Assembly: GCA_040255925.1 (NCBI GenBank)
Contig: JBDZVX010000029.1
Coordinates: 1-23,933, forward strand
Origin: Nitrolancea sp040255925
Lineage (GTDB): Bacteria; Chloroflexota; Chloroflexia; Thermomicrobiales; Thermomicrobiaceae
Direction of reading: 5' to 3'
Length of the DNA: 23,933 nt
The translations under genes were made by a program, and so were the position numbers. Each line of letters begins with the position of its first letter. Position 1 is the first letter of the stretch. A model generated the notes under the pieces. The model searched no databases, had not been told where the DNA came from, and worked only from the letters and a program-made list of their open reading frames with translations. Of the stretch, positions 7,292 to 15,705 are shown piece after piece.

Positions 7292-7550
7292 CCCCTATTT
7301 CGCGCGGATTTCGGGAATCGGGGGTACCCATGCGTACCGGGCGCGGGAGTTGGCCGCCTCAACGCCGAATTTGGATGTGCGGTTCCCACGGCGTTTCGCA
7401 TGGAATCACGCCGTCCTAGCGGCCGGGCGAGAACTCGACTACAATACGCATATCCTAATCAGGTGCAAAGGCCCTGCCGAGCACCAGCGGCGTCGCGGGC
7501 GGGCAGCGATGAAGGGCGTGTATGAACGACGCTAGAGGTAAGCCACGAAG

Positions 7551-8243
7551 ATGAGCGATATCGTGGACCCGAGTAGGACGTCCCAGCCCACATTGGACGC
7601 GTCACGAGGGCCGGGGGCGGTGCCGGGCGGATATTCCGCTCCCCCATCCAAACGCGGGTTGCTCGGCCGTTTCTGGGCGCTCCTCCGGATGGTGCTTACC
7701 CTGTTGCGATTTCTCCTCCGCCGATCCCTGTGGGTAATCATCCGGTCCGGACGGGGAATCTGGCGGCATCCCACCCTAACGCTCGCATTGATCGTCGCGG
7801 TGTTTCTCGCCTATCAGGGCTACGAGCGTTTTCTGGCGCCGCAGCCCGCACCGGTGGACCCGGGACAGTACGAGATCGTTCAGGCCATCCCACCACCGCT
7901 GCCGGTCGCTGAGTACCTGAGCGCCCAAAAGAACTTCGATGCCGACGCAATGTGGAACACCTATAGTGAACAGGCGAAAGCGGCCAACTTGGCCCAGGGT
8001 AGTTCCCTTCAGACACTTCGGCAGACTACGCAGCAGCTCCAGCTCCAAGGTCTCCAGTACGGCGAAAGCCACTATATCGGTGGCTACCAAATTCAGCCGG
8101 GCGGTCACACCTACTACTTCTACGTCACCAAGGTGCAAGATCCGAGAGGGAACGCCGCGGAAATCTATCAGATCTTCATCGCCGACAGCGACGGTAAGGT
8201 CCTGCGCGTCGAGCAGCCGCAGTTGTCACAGGCAGTCAACTGA
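7551..8243 (+). CDS. Membrane protein with NTF2-like extracytoplasmic C-terminal domain
   Basis: 230 residues. A polar, proline/glycine-rich cytosolic N-terminus (1-34) is followed by two hydrophobic stretches, about 42-65 and 75-92, separated by basic residues (RSGRGIWRHP). After APQPAPVDPGQYE the chain becomes a soluble domain (about 115-230). Its pattern (AEYLSAQKNFDADAMWNTYSE, then YYFYVTKVQDPRG) resembles NTF2-like/DUF4864-type folds. It ends 41 bases before the preferred start of the FtsH-like protease on the same strand, so the two are almost certainly one operon, and it may be a membrane partner or adaptor of that protease (inference). The ribosome binding site (AGAGG, 12 bases upstream) is weak. 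Confidence 0.75.
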   Translation: MSDIVDPSRTSQPTLDASRGPGAVPGGYSAPPSKRGLLGRFWALLRMVLTLLRFLLRRSLWVIIRSGRGIWRHPTLTLALIVAVFLAYQGYERFLAPQPAPVDPGQYEIVQAIPPPLPVAEYLSAQKNFDADAMWNTYSEQAKAANLAQGSSLQTLRQTTQQLQLQGLQYGESHYIGGYQIQPGGHTYYFYVTKVQDPRGNAAEIYQIFIADSDGKVLRVEQPQLSQAVN

Positions 8244-8284
8244 ACGACCTGAACGTGGAGCGCCTTTCGCGGGACGGGGAGACG

Positions 8285-10168
8285 ATGGCTCGTCAATCAG
8301 ACCAGATTCACACTACGATGAGCGGGCAGCCGAATAAGCGCTACCGCGACGATATCGAGGCACAAATCGACGAATTCCTCGATGGGATCAGCGATCTGTT
8401 CCGGCATCATTTCCGGGGTCTGATCATCCTCGGGCTGCTGGGAACGCTGTTCTACCTCTGGATCTGGCCGTCCCGCGGTAGCTGGGGACCGATGCTCGGG
8501 GTGCTCTTCCTGGCACTGATTCAGATCGCGTTCGCGATCGTCTTCGTGATCGTCCAATTCGGCGCCATCTTCTGGTTTCTTGGCCGCGGTCGAACCTATT
8601 GGGTGAAGCCCGGCGAAACCGGCGTCACGTTTGAGGACTACAAGGGCAATCCCGAGGTGCTCGAATCGGCCCGCCGGATTGTGACGCTTCTACGGGGCGT
8701 TCAGGATTTCAAGCAAATGGGCGGAGAGGCGATCCGCGGGCTGCTCCTGGTCGGACCGCCCGGGACCGGTAAGAGCTACCTAGCCCAGGCGATCTCCAGC
8801 GAATCCCAAGTTCCCTTCGGCTACGCGAGCGCCCCATCGTTCCAGAACATGTTCTTCGGTGTCGGAAACCTTCGCGTCATGATGCTCTACCGGAAGGCAC
8901 GCAACCTAGCACGTAAATATGGCGCCTGCATCCTCTTCATCGATGAGATCGACGCGGTCGGCGCCTCACGGAGCGGACCGGGTGGGAACAACGGCGCGGG
9001 GATGCTGGGCGGAATGATGGGGATGGGCGGCACCGGCCTGCTCAATGAATTGCTGCTCCAGCTCGATCCGCCACCCCAGGAGCTAACCCGGATCGGTAAG
9101 ATCCTCCGTTCCCTGGGCCTCCGGAAACGGCGCGTGGATATCCCGCCGGTCCTCACCATCGCCGCGACCAACCTACCGGATACGCTCGATCAGGCACTGC
9201 TCCGCCCCGGCCGGTTCGACCGGAAGATCGTGGTCGACGCGCCGAGCGCGGACGGGCGGCGCGAGATCATCGAATACTACTTGGCCAAGGTCAACCACGA
9301 TCCCGATATGCGGGTCGACTTCATGGTTTACGACACGATCGGCTACACGCCGGTTGCCATTCGTTATGTCATTAACGAAGCCGTAATTCATGCCCATTTC
9401 GATGGCCGAAGTCAAATAACCTATGATGATTTCACCTACGCGCGGGAGACGCACGAACTCGGACTTCGCCAGCCGATCAGCAGCATGGCCTATGAGGAGC
9501 GGCGGCGGCTCGCCTACCATGAGGCAGGGCATGCAATCGCCCAGTACCTGCTGCGGCCGAACCACCGCGTCATCAAGGTGAGCATCATCCGCCACGGAGA
9601 GGCCCTCGGCTTCTCGGCCACCAAGCCGAAGGAGGAGAGTCACACCCGCACCCGCGATGAGATCATGGCCGATATCCAGGTGAGCCTGGCCTCCCGGGCG
9701 GCTGAAGAGGTGTTCCTCGACATCAAGATGAGCGGCGTCACCAGTGATCTGGCGCAGGCCACCTACCAGGCGAATCTCGCGGTGTCGTTCTGGGGTATGG
9801 ACGGCAGCCTGTACTCAGCCATGGCGTTCAATCAGGTGGTGCCGGATCTCTACCGTAAGCAACGGATCGAGCGAATCCTGGATCATCAATTGGCAAACGC
9901 CAAGAACTTGCTTCAGACCAATCACGACGCGGTGGTTGCGATCGCTGAGGGACTACTTGCCCACGATGAACTGAACGAGCAGCAAATCACTGAGATCCTG
10001 ACTCCCTTCAACCTTGTCGTCCCCCCACTGTTACCTGAACCGGAGGATGCGCTGGAGGAACGGCAGGCGCGGGAGCAATTGATAACACAGGCGGCCGATC
10101 TTGACGCCAACCAGCCGAATGGGCTGGGAGTCGAGATCACGCCGGACGGCCATCCCAGAAGCAGATGA
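8285..10168 (+). CDS. FtsH-like membrane AAA+ zinc metalloprotease, divergent form
   Basis: 627 residues from the ATG at 8285 (GGGGAG just upstream); the GTG at 8255 adds ten residues without a ribosome site. Two membrane helices (about 44-62 and 70-99) are separated by only a few residues, so the ~70-residue external domain of normal FtsH is missing. The AAA module has Walker A GPPGTGKS (157-164), a FFGVG pore loop (190-194), Walker B ILFIDEID (216-223) and the second region of homology with both arginine fingers in LLRPGRFDR (305-313). The M41 protease part has HEAGH (412-416) and the third zinc ligand Asp488 in SGVTSDLAQAT. Unusually, ~35 extra residues lie between Walker B and the IAATN sensor, including a Gly/Met-rich run (GMLGGMMGMGG). 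It probably extracts and degrades membrane proteins, perhaps with the preceding gene product. Confidence 0.9.
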   Translation: MARQSDQIHTTMSGQPNKRYRDDIEAQIDEFLDGISDLFRHHFRGLIILGLLGTLFYLWIWPSRGSWGPMLGVLFLALIQIAFAIVFVIVQFGAIFWFLGRGRTYWVKPGETGVTFEDYKGNPEVLESARRIVTLLRGVQDFKQMGGEAIRGLLLVGPPGTGKSYLAQAISSESQVPFGYASAPSFQNMFFGVGNLRVMMLYRKARNLARKYGACILFIDEIDAVGASRSGPGGNNGAGMLGGMMGMGGTGLLNELLLQLDPPPQELTRIGKILRSLGLRKRRVDIPPVLTIAATNLPDTLDQALLRPGRFDRKIVVDAPSADGRREIIEYYLAKVNHDPDMRVDFMVYDTIGYTPVAIRYVINEAVIHAHFDGRSQITYDDFTYARETHELGLRQPISSMAYEERRRLAYHEAGHAIAQYLLRPNHRVIKVSIIRHGEALGFSATKPKEESHTRTRDEIMADIQVSLASRAAEEVFLDIKMSGVTSDLAQATYQANLAVSFWGMDGSLYSAMAFNQVVPDLYRKQRIERILDHQLANAKNLLQTNHDAVVAIAEGLLAHDELNEQQITEILTPFNLVVPPLLPEPEDALEERQAREQLITQAADLDANQPNGLGVEITPDGHPRSR

Positions 10169-10471
10169 GCGGTTGATTCAGTGGCCGTAACGGACCAAAG
10201 GGCTGGTGATCACCGGCCTTTCCGAGATTGGGCAGGGCGCCCGGCCATCCCCACATCCGTGGAACGGCGCTCCAGCGGCGGTTCTTTCCAGCACCTTCGT
10301 CGTGTCAACGTTGTCACCGGCTCGGAGCCCGCGCTAAGGCCAAGTTGAAAGCTTGGTATTGGCTGTCCAGCACGGCAAATGCCAACAGATCCGGTCCTCG
10401 CGGCGGCATTGCTTATTCAAACACGATCTCCTGAAGGGACACGGGCACCCTGGGTCTCAATGGAGACTGGC
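10169..10471. other. Intergenic gap
   Basis: It holds the hairpin at 10197-10221 listed separately. An open plus-strand frame continues from 10379 into the next gene, but that stretch has no ribosome binding site and poor protein character. No promoter with both boxes is seen. Confidence 0.4.
10197..10221 (+). terminator. Near-palindromic hairpin after the protease gene
   Basis: A 25-base dyad, AAAGGGCTGGTGATCACCGG plus CCTTT, with one mismatch and one G-T pair around the perfect core GGTGATCACC. It starts 28 bases after the stop. It ends in TTT then CCG, a minimal T-run. It is a terminator candidate for the 7551-10168 operon. Confidence 0.45.
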
Positions 10472-10777
10472 ATGGACATTGGCACGTTGCTGCTGATGCC
10501 GGGGCTTTCGTACGGTCTTGGTCTTCTGTTCGATGATCTCTTACCGGGGATGCTGCCGGAGCGGATCTGGAGGGTTGCGGCCTACCCCTTCCTCGGAATC
10601 GGGATCGCGGAGGCGCTGCTCCCGACACGCATCCTGACCTTCGATCCCAGTTTCGGTAGTGTTCACGTCATCACGGCCTTGATCGGCGCTCTCGTCGCGG
10701 TGATCGTCGATTGGGCCATCACGCGCGCGACACCTGTCGTTGGCGCCACAGTTCTACGGGCCGCGACGGGCGACTGA
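10472..10777 (+). CDS. Small multi-pass membrane protein
   Basis: 101 residues from the ATG at 10472, which has GGAG 6 bases upstream. The ATG at 10460 would add four residues (METG) and overlaps that site. Three hydrophobic segments are visible: LLLMPGLSYGLGLLF, VAAYPFLGIGIAEALL, and HVITALIGALVAVIVDWAI. The second and third are confidently membrane-spanning. Charged residues are few and there are no cysteines or catalytic motifs. Family not recognised. It appears to be monocistronic, between the protease operon and the penicillin-binding protein. Confidence 0.6.
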   Translation: MDIGTLLLMPGLSYGLGLLFDDLLPGMLPERIWRVAAYPFLGIGIAEALLPTRILTFDPSFGSVHVITALIGALVAVIVDWAITRATPVVGATVLRAATGD

Positions 10778-11089
10778 GCTACCCGCGCAATAACCGGTCG
10801 CAGGCGGGTGCCGTCTGTCCCTTCGTTTTCCTAGAGCGAGGTCCGAATCCACCGGCCTCGCCCTCGCCGTCTGTCGAGAATGTCACCCAGCCAATAGTCC
10901 AAACAGGGCCACCTGAGGGCTACGTTCGCGCGGATCGACTCACTCCGGCATGGACATTGCGACGCGATCGGTCGATCCGTACCCTGTATCCACGCGCAAC
11001 ATTATGTTCATACCTTGGATACATCATCGTCGCTTACCGGCTAGGCTGAAAGAATCGACGAGCGCTAGCATCACGCGCTACAGAAACCG
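10778..11089. other. Upstream region of the PBP gene
   Basis: No gene is supported. It contains a GCGAGG/CCTCGC dyad at about 10836-10861 and the nested dyad at 10985-11023 described separately. TTGCGA at 10957 followed after 17 bases by TACCCT is a weak promoter match. Confidence 0.4.
10985..11023. promoter_or_regulatory. Nested inverted repeats upstream of the PBP gene
   Basis: TGTATCC (10985-10991) and GGATACA (11017-11023) form a perfect 7-base inverted repeat enclosing a second perfect palindrome, AACAT-T-ATGTT (10998-11008). The block is AT-richer than its surroundings and ends about 67 bases before the PBP start. It could be an operator or a 5' leader structure; no regulator family is evident. 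Confidence 0.4.
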
Positions 11090-13534
11090 GTGGTAAAGGT
11101 GGCCCAAGGAAATCCACTGCGCCCACGTGGGCGTTCTCGCCTCAGACGACGGGCAGGAGGACGGTCTCGCCCGGCTCACGGGAACCGCCTTTTGGTTCGT
11201 GGCCGGCAGCGCTCGGGCTCAAGGAACGCGGTTTTCCGCGCGTTTGTCGCGTTGTTGCTCGGCGTCCTTATCCTGGCCGTCGCCGGGGTCGGCACTGCCT
11301 TCGCCGGCGGAATCGCTGCCTGGACCTTCGTTAACCGCGATCTTCCGCCGGCGGACCAGGCCCAGGGTCTCCAGTTCGCTACGACCAAGATTTATGACCG
11401 CCACGGGACCCTGCTCAACGAGGTGTCGGACCCTCAGAACGGATGGCGCACGCCGGTCAGCTACCAGGAGATTAAGAATCACATTTCCCAGCAGCAGGCT
11501 GAACCGAATAAACCGCACCGTGCTTGGATCATCGACGCCACCGTGGCCGCGGAGGATTCCAGCTTTTGGAACAATCCGGGCGTTAACCCCCTAGCAATCG
11601 CTCGGAGCGCGTTCGTCATGGTTAGAGGTGGCGCGACGACCGGGGCGTCAACGATCACGCAGCAACTCGTCCGACGGCTCTACCCGGATCAAGTCGGTAC
11701 CGACCGCACCATCACCCGGAAGATCCGGGAGGCCATCGTCGCCCTCCAATTCACCCGCCAGCATTCGAAAACCGAGATCCTGGACATGTACCTCAATGAC
11801 ATCTACTATGGCGCCCGGTCCTACGGAATCGATGCCGCGTCCCAGACCTACTTCAATCTGCATCCCTGGGACCTGACACTGGGGCAGGCGGCGATGCTGG
11901 CCGGGCTGCCCCAGTCTCCAAGCCTCTACGATCCAACCCAGAACTATGAACTGGCCAAGCAGCGGCAACGTTACGTGTTGAACCAAATGGTGGAACAGCG
12001 GATGATTACCGCCCAGCAGGCCGATGACGCTTATGCTGAGCCACTGAACCTTCAAGATGGGAACGGTTCCCGTGGCGTGAACCTCGCGCCACACTTCGTC
12101 AATTACGTGAAGGACTACCTGGAGCGGAAATTCGGTGCCGAGGCCGTCTACCGCGGTGGACTGACCGTGCGCACCACACTCGACTACCACCTGCAGGATG
12201 TCGCCCAGCAGGCTGTTACCCGTGGTGTCAACAATTTCGCGTCATCCGACGTGAACAACGGGGCGCTCGTCGCGATGCTGCCAGGCACTGGGGAGATCGT
12301 CGCGATGGTTGGTAGTGCCGACTATTACAATAACGTGATCGACGGTCAGGTCAATGTGGCGACCAGCGAGCGCCAGCCCGGAAGCTCGATCAAGCCGATT
12401 ACGTACCTCGCGGCCTTCGAAAAGGGCTGGAATCCGGATACCAAGATCCTTGACGCGCCCACTCGCTTCCCCCTTCCCGGGCAGCCAGGCAAGTACTACA
12501 TGCCGCACAACTACACCGGCAAGAATTACGGGGTCGTGACGGCCCGAACGGCCCTGGCGAACTCATTGAATATCCCAGCGGTCAAGACGATCGACTACGT
12601 CGGCGTGCCGCAGATGATTGATCTCGCGCACAAGATGGGGATCAAGACCGGTCTCTGGCGTGGTACAAGCTTTTACGGGCTGGCCGTTACGCTGGGTGGT
12701 GGTGAAGTGACCCTGCTGGAGCACACCAACGCATTCGCAACCCTGGCAAACCGCGGACGTTATGTCCCGTATACCCCACTCCTCCAAGTGACCGACTCGT
12801 CGGGGAAAACGCTGCTCAACTTAGACCGGGAACATGCCTACGATAAAGGCCAGCAGGTCGCGGACCCAGGAAAGGTAGCCTGGATTACGAGTATTCTGAG
12901 CGACAATAACGCGAGGTCCATGCTGTTCGGTTCACATAGCCCACTGATCCTCCAGCCTGAACTAAACATTCCGGTCGCGGCCAAGACCGGAACGACGGAA
13001 GATGCTCGGGACCTATGGACCATGGGCTATACACCAGACCTCACGGTCGGGGTCTGGACGGGCAATACGGACAACCACCCGACGGGCTGGGGAAGCTTGG
13101 ACGGGGTCCAGGTGGCCGCGCCGATCTGGCACGAGGTGATGGTGAAAGCCCATACCGATCCAGAGATTCTCAAGACGTTGGTCGGCCCGGACGGGAAACC
13201 GATCCCACCCGACTTCCCCGCACCACCGCCAATCCCGAAGAATCCGACGGGTCGCGTGGCGGAGGCAAACCCGGTAATACGCAACCAGGATTCGTCATCC
13301 GCTACCGAGGAATCGGCACCGGCGGCTGGGAATTCGCCGACCCCCGAAGAGAATGCCGCACCGGTCGCTCAGAATCCCGCGCCCGCCGCTCAAACTCCCG
13401 CACCGGCTGCCGCGAAGCAGCCGGCCCCGGTTGCGAATCCAACTCCGGCTGCACAGAGTCCCGCGCCGGCGACCCAGAGTCCGTCATCTCGCGGCGACCC
13501 ATTCTCAAACCCCAACTTCCCGTTTCCCAATTGA
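11090..13534 (+). CDS. Class A penicillin-binding protein (PBP1A-type glycosyltransferase/transpeptidase)
   Basis: 814 residues; polymerises lipid II and cross-links peptidoglycan at the outer face of the membrane. A very basic cytosolic leader (1-46) precedes one membrane anchor (about 48-80). The GT51 domain (about 100-290) has catalytic Glu155 in VAAEDSSFW and GASTITQQL at 185-193. The canonical EDxxFxxHxG reads EDSSFWNNPG, so the His is Asn161 or Asn162. The transpeptidase (about 385-670) has the nucleophile in SSIK (432-435), SLN (492-494) and KTGTT (632-636). The final ~110 residues are disordered, rich in Pro, Ala, Gln and Asn, with repeated PAPAAQ-like units. The start is a GTG at 11090, or possibly the GTG at 11099; neither has a strong ribosome site. 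It is probably a single-gene unit. Confidence 0.93.
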   Translation: MVKVAQGNPLRPRGRSRLRRRAGGRSRPAHGNRLLVRGRQRSGSRNAVFRAFVALLLGVLILAVAGVGTAFAGGIAAWTFVNRDLPPADQAQGLQFATTKIYDRHGTLLNEVSDPQNGWRTPVSYQEIKNHISQQQAEPNKPHRAWIIDATVAAEDSSFWNNPGVNPLAIARSAFVMVRGGATTGASTITQQLVRRLYPDQVGTDRTITRKIREAIVALQFTRQHSKTEILDMYLNDIYYGARSYGIDAASQTYFNLHPWDLTLGQAAMLAGLPQSPSLYDPTQNYELAKQRQRYVLNQMVEQRMITAQQADDAYAEPLNLQDGNGSRGVNLAPHFVNYVKDYLERKFGAEAVYRGGLTVRTTLDYHLQDVAQQAVTRGVNNFASSDVNNGALVAMLPGTGEIVAMVGSADYYNNVIDGQVNVATSERQPGSSIKPITYLAAFEKGWNPDTKILDAPTRFPLPGQPGKYYMPHNYTGKNYGVVTARTALANSLNIPAVKTIDYVGVPQMIDLAHKMGIKTGLWRGTSFYGLAVTLGGGEVTLLEHTNAFATLANRGRYVPYTPLLQVTDSSGKTLLNLDREHAYDKGQQVADPGKVAWITSILSDNNARSMLFGSHSPLILQPELNIPVAAKTGTTEDARDLWTMGYTPDLTVGVWTGNTDNHPTGWGSLDGVQVAAPIWHEVMVKAHTDPEILKTLVGPDGKPIPPDFPAPPPIPKNPTGRVAEANPVIRNQDSSSATEESAPAAGNSPTPEENAAPVAQNPAPAAQTPAPAAAKQPAPVANPTPAAQSPAPATQSPSSRGDPFSNPNFPFPN

Positions 13535-13626
13535 TCGACCGGCGCTATCGGCATTCAGTTGATGGGAGAGCACCATAACCGACGTTTTCGCACGGGAAAC
13601 CAGTGGGCGCCGGTAAATGACGCAAC

Positions 13627-13653
13627 GTCTGTCCAGACACGCATCGTGATGCG
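13627..13653. repeat. Two adjacent hairpins downstream of the PBP gene
   Basis: GTCTG-tc-CAGAC (13627-13638) is followed at once by CGCATC-gt-GATGCG (13640-13653). Both have 2-base loops. They lie about 95 bases past the PBP stop and no T-run follows. They could be a transcript end structure or a protein binding site. Confidence 0.35.
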
Positions 13654-13951
13654 TCGTTACGTCGATACGTTACACATCTTCGTCCCAAATCAACCGCCCG
13701 TTCTTGCCGGCGTGCTGCGGGACTCGGGTCGCCAACTGGGGCCGCCAGGGCCTATCCCCAAGAGTCGACGGTGCCGCAGGCGGAGGGTACGGCGTTTCAG
13801 GGTCGCAGCGAAGATGGTCCGGTCATCGGGATGAACATCGCAAGGGGACGACCGGTGCTTGGCCGTCAACGTGAGGACGGCGCGGTCAAGCGGCAGTGCG
13901 TGAGGATTTGTGTCAGAAAGGCGATCCTCGAGAATCCGATCGCGTTCCCGT

Positions 13952-13968
13952 TGCCGGCGGGGCCGGCA
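13952..13968. repeat. GC-rich hairpin TGCCGGC-ggg-GCCGGCA
   Basis: A perfect 7-base stem with a 3-base loop in the gene-free interval. It has no adjoining T-run and sits far from any gene end, so its function is unknown. Confidence 0.35.
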
Positions 13969-14417
13969 CATTACACTGGGCTGGCATGATCCCTCCTGGC
14001 AAGCAGCCTCGGGGCTCGCCTCACCCCCTGCTGGTCGTCCACCCGGGTGGACCGGCACTGCACGCATGATTGATCCGGCGGACAGTCGCCGCTCGCCGCC
14101 AGATCCAATGCGATACCCGGACACCCGAATCCGAGACCAAGCGTCAGCGGCACCGCGCCATTTCTCACGATCATCGGAGTTCGATGGAGTTCGATCACTC
14201 CGTGACCCACCGCGGCGCCCTGCGTTTCCAAGCACCCCATCCTGACGAACCATACGTGCCACGCCGGGCGCCGCGTTCTCGCGGAATAGCCAACCCCTGC
14301 TATAGTGGTGCGCTTATGCCAAGGTCTTCTTCGTATCGAGTGTTATGTCGGGCCTGTTATACCGTACCCGCCATTTATCGACATAGGTCCCATCACCGGA
14401 CGCAGACGTGAGGAGGG

Positions 14418-14446
14418 TTGACAAGCAAAACCCACCCCTCTATACT
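14418..14446 (+). promoter_or_regulatory. Consensus sigma70-type promoter of copZ
   Basis: TTGACA at 14418-14423 matches the -35 consensus perfectly. After exactly 17 bases comes TATACT at 14441-14446, 5 of 6 to the -10. Transcription should start near 14453, inside the copper-type operator that follows. This is the best promoter in the window. Confidence 0.85.
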
Positions 14447-14452
14447 CTTGCA

Positions 14453-14471
14453 TATACCCCATAGGGGTATA
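14453..14471. promoter_or_regulatory. CsoR-type copper operator
   Basis: TATACCCC-ATA-GGGGTATA is a perfect 8-base inverted repeat around a 3-base centre. The TACCCC/GGGGTA arms match the known binding pattern of the copper-sensing repressor CsoR family. The site overlaps the expected transcription start of copZ, so a bound repressor would block initiation and Cu(I) would relieve it. The repressor gene is not in this window. Confidence 0.8.
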
Positions 14472-14515
14472 GGGCATGTGATGATTTTATGATGACCGCA
14501 TTGGGAGAACCACTC

Positions 14516-14722
14516 ATGACTACCCACACGTACCACGTACCCGACATAAGCTGCCAGCATTGCGTCAATTCGATTACCACTGAACTATCCAAAGTCGCCG
14601 GAGTCCACCATATCGATGTCGATCTGGCCAACAAGGTCGTCACTGTGGAAGCCGACGAGTCAGTTACCGACACCCAGATCCGGACTGGTATCGAGGAAGC
14701 CGGATACGACATAACGATCTAA
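14516..14722 (+). CDS. copZ: Copper chaperone CopZ (HMA domain)
   Basis: 68 residues, the usual size for a single heavy-metal-associated domain. ISCQHC at 11-16 supplies Cys13 and Cys16, the Cu(I)-binding CxxC in the first loop. The GVHHIDVDLANKVVTV strand and the IEEAGYD ending follow the ferredoxin-like fold. The start at 14516 is chosen because GGGAG lies 8 bases upstream; the in-frame ATG at 14489 would add nine residues. It carries copper in the cytoplasm to an exporting P-type ATPase. No ATPase gene is adjacent; one starts at about 23087. It is transcribed from its own promoter with a CsoR-type operator. Confidence 0.92.
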   Translation: MTTHTYHVPDISCQHCVNSITTELSKVAGVHHIDVDLANKVVTVEADESVTDTQIRTGIEEAGYDITI

Positions 14723-14725
14723 CGA

Positions 14726-14749
14726 CCGGAATCCACCCCGGTGGACCGG
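14726..14749 (+). terminator. Hairpin after copZ
   Basis: CCGG-aa-TCCACC-cc-GGTGGA-CCGG starts 4 bases after the copZ stop. The stem is 6 bases plus 4 outer G-C pairs. No T-run follows. It is likely to end or protect the short copZ transcript. Confidence 0.5.
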
Positions 14750-14925
14750 ACCAACCGGGGACTCCGGAATCGGAAAAGGACCGCGAGCCCCGAAACCACG
14801 TCCTCGCCGCGTGAAAGCAGGCACTCGTTACCACGCGGTGAGGATTCCGAATCCAAGTTGCACGAGCGGCTGTCATAGACCATACTCCCGTGAGATGCAC
14901 AGCATTGCATGGGGGAGGGCAGTGG

Positions 14926-15705
14926 GTGGTCAGTCAGGCGGTCGAGCTGATCCATTACCGGAGTCTGATCCGAAACCTCGTTGCCAAGGACCTGAAGGTC
15001 CGGTACAAGAACTCCGCGCTGGGTTTTCTCTGGTCCCTCCTGAATCCACTGCTCATGATGGTGGTCTTCACCTTCGTTTTCACACAACTCCTCGATCAGA
15101 ACATTCCCGACTTCCCGGTCTTTGTCCTCGCCGCGCTCTTGCCCTGGAACTGGACCGCGACAGCCATCACCGCCGGCACGACAACGCTCGTCGACAATGC
15201 CCCTCTGATCAACAAGGTCTATTTTCCTCGCCATCTCTTGCCGATCTCGGTTGTCCTCTCCAACATGGCCAATTTCGTGCTGGCCTTGCCGGCGCTCTTC
15301 CTGTTCATGGCTATCTTCGGGCTACCGTTCACGGCCTGGATTCTGTATCTGCCGGTCATCGTCCTGGTCCAGGCGATCTTTCTCGCGGGGCTCGTCTTTA
15401 TTCTGGCGCCGCTCCACGTCTATTTCCGGGACACCATCGTGCTCGTTGAAGTTGGGCTCATGGCCTGGATGTTCATGACACCGATCTTCTACCCGATCGA
15501 GGCGGTCGCGCCCAATTTGGCCGCCTGGATGTATCGGATCAATCCGCTGGCGGCGATCGTCGCCGAGTACCGGACGATTCTCTATCACGGCGGCGTACCC
15601 GACCCGCTCTTCATGGCACGGACCGGAGCCACCGCGGTCCTCCTATTGATCGCCGGCTATCTGCTCTTCACGCGGCTGAATCGCAACGTCGGGGAGCACC
15701 TGTAG
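14926..15705 (+). CDS. ABC-2 type permease for polysaccharide export (Wzm/TagG-like)
   Basis: 259 residues from the GTG at 14926, which has GGGAGGG 6 bases upstream; the longer frame to 14890 has no such site. The N-terminal amphipathic segment (LIRNLVAKDLKVRYKNSALGFLWSLLNP) is the hallmark of the Wzm/TagG/RfbA permeases. About six membrane helices follow, with PRHLLPISVVLSNMANFVLALP in the middle and a MTPIFYPIEAV motif typical of the family. It pairs with the ATPase gene, whose GTG overlaps its TAG by one base (TAGTG). Together they should export a lipid-linked polysaccharide or teichoic-acid-like glycan across the cytoplasmic membrane. No glycosyltransferase genes are nearby, so the glycan is unknown. 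Confidence 0.92.
   Translation: MVSQAVELIHYRSLIRNLVAKDLKVRYKNSALGFLWSLLNPLLMMVVFTFVFTQLLDQNIPDFPVFVLAALLPWNWTATAITAGTTTLVDNAPLINKVYFPRHLLPISVVLSNMANFVLALPALFLFMAIFGLPFTAWILYLPVIVLVQAIFLAGLVFILAPLHVYFRDTIVLVEVGLMAWMFMTPIFYPIEAVAPNLAAWMYRINPLAAIVAEYRTILYHGGVPDPLFMARTGATAVLLLIAGYLLFTRLNRNVGEHL

Larger units (their letters stand above)
6849..7550. other. 700-bp interval, mostly non-coding
   Basis: Apart from the minus-strand promoter and possible small frame described separately (7081-7291), I see no supported gene. GGAGC/GCTCC forms a short dyad near 7001-7015. A ggatcgaatcc string at 7069-7079 looks like a tRNA T-arm but has no acceptor or anticodon stem around it. A TACAAT at 7440-7445 upstream of the 7551 gene has no good -35. 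Confidence 0.5.
13535..14415. other. 880-bp gene-free interval with several hairpins
   Basis: No reading frame here has both a ribosome site and protein-like sequence. The longest open frame (13690-14262, minus) is Arg/Ser/Pro-rich in the manner of antisense translation. A 24-codon minus-strand frame at about 13988-13914 does have AGGAGG before its ATG but no recognisable product. Hairpins are listed separately. A TATAGT at 14301-14306 has no -35. Confidence 0.5.

Noticed and set aside
13914..13988. 24-codon minus-strand frame with AGGAGG before its ATG
   Set aside because: The peptide is too short and low-complexity to support; the ribosome-site match could be chance.
13690..14262. 190-codon minus-strand open frame in the gene-free interval
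   Set aside because: No ribosome site; the composition is that of random GC-rich translation; a second frame over the same region looks equally good or bad.
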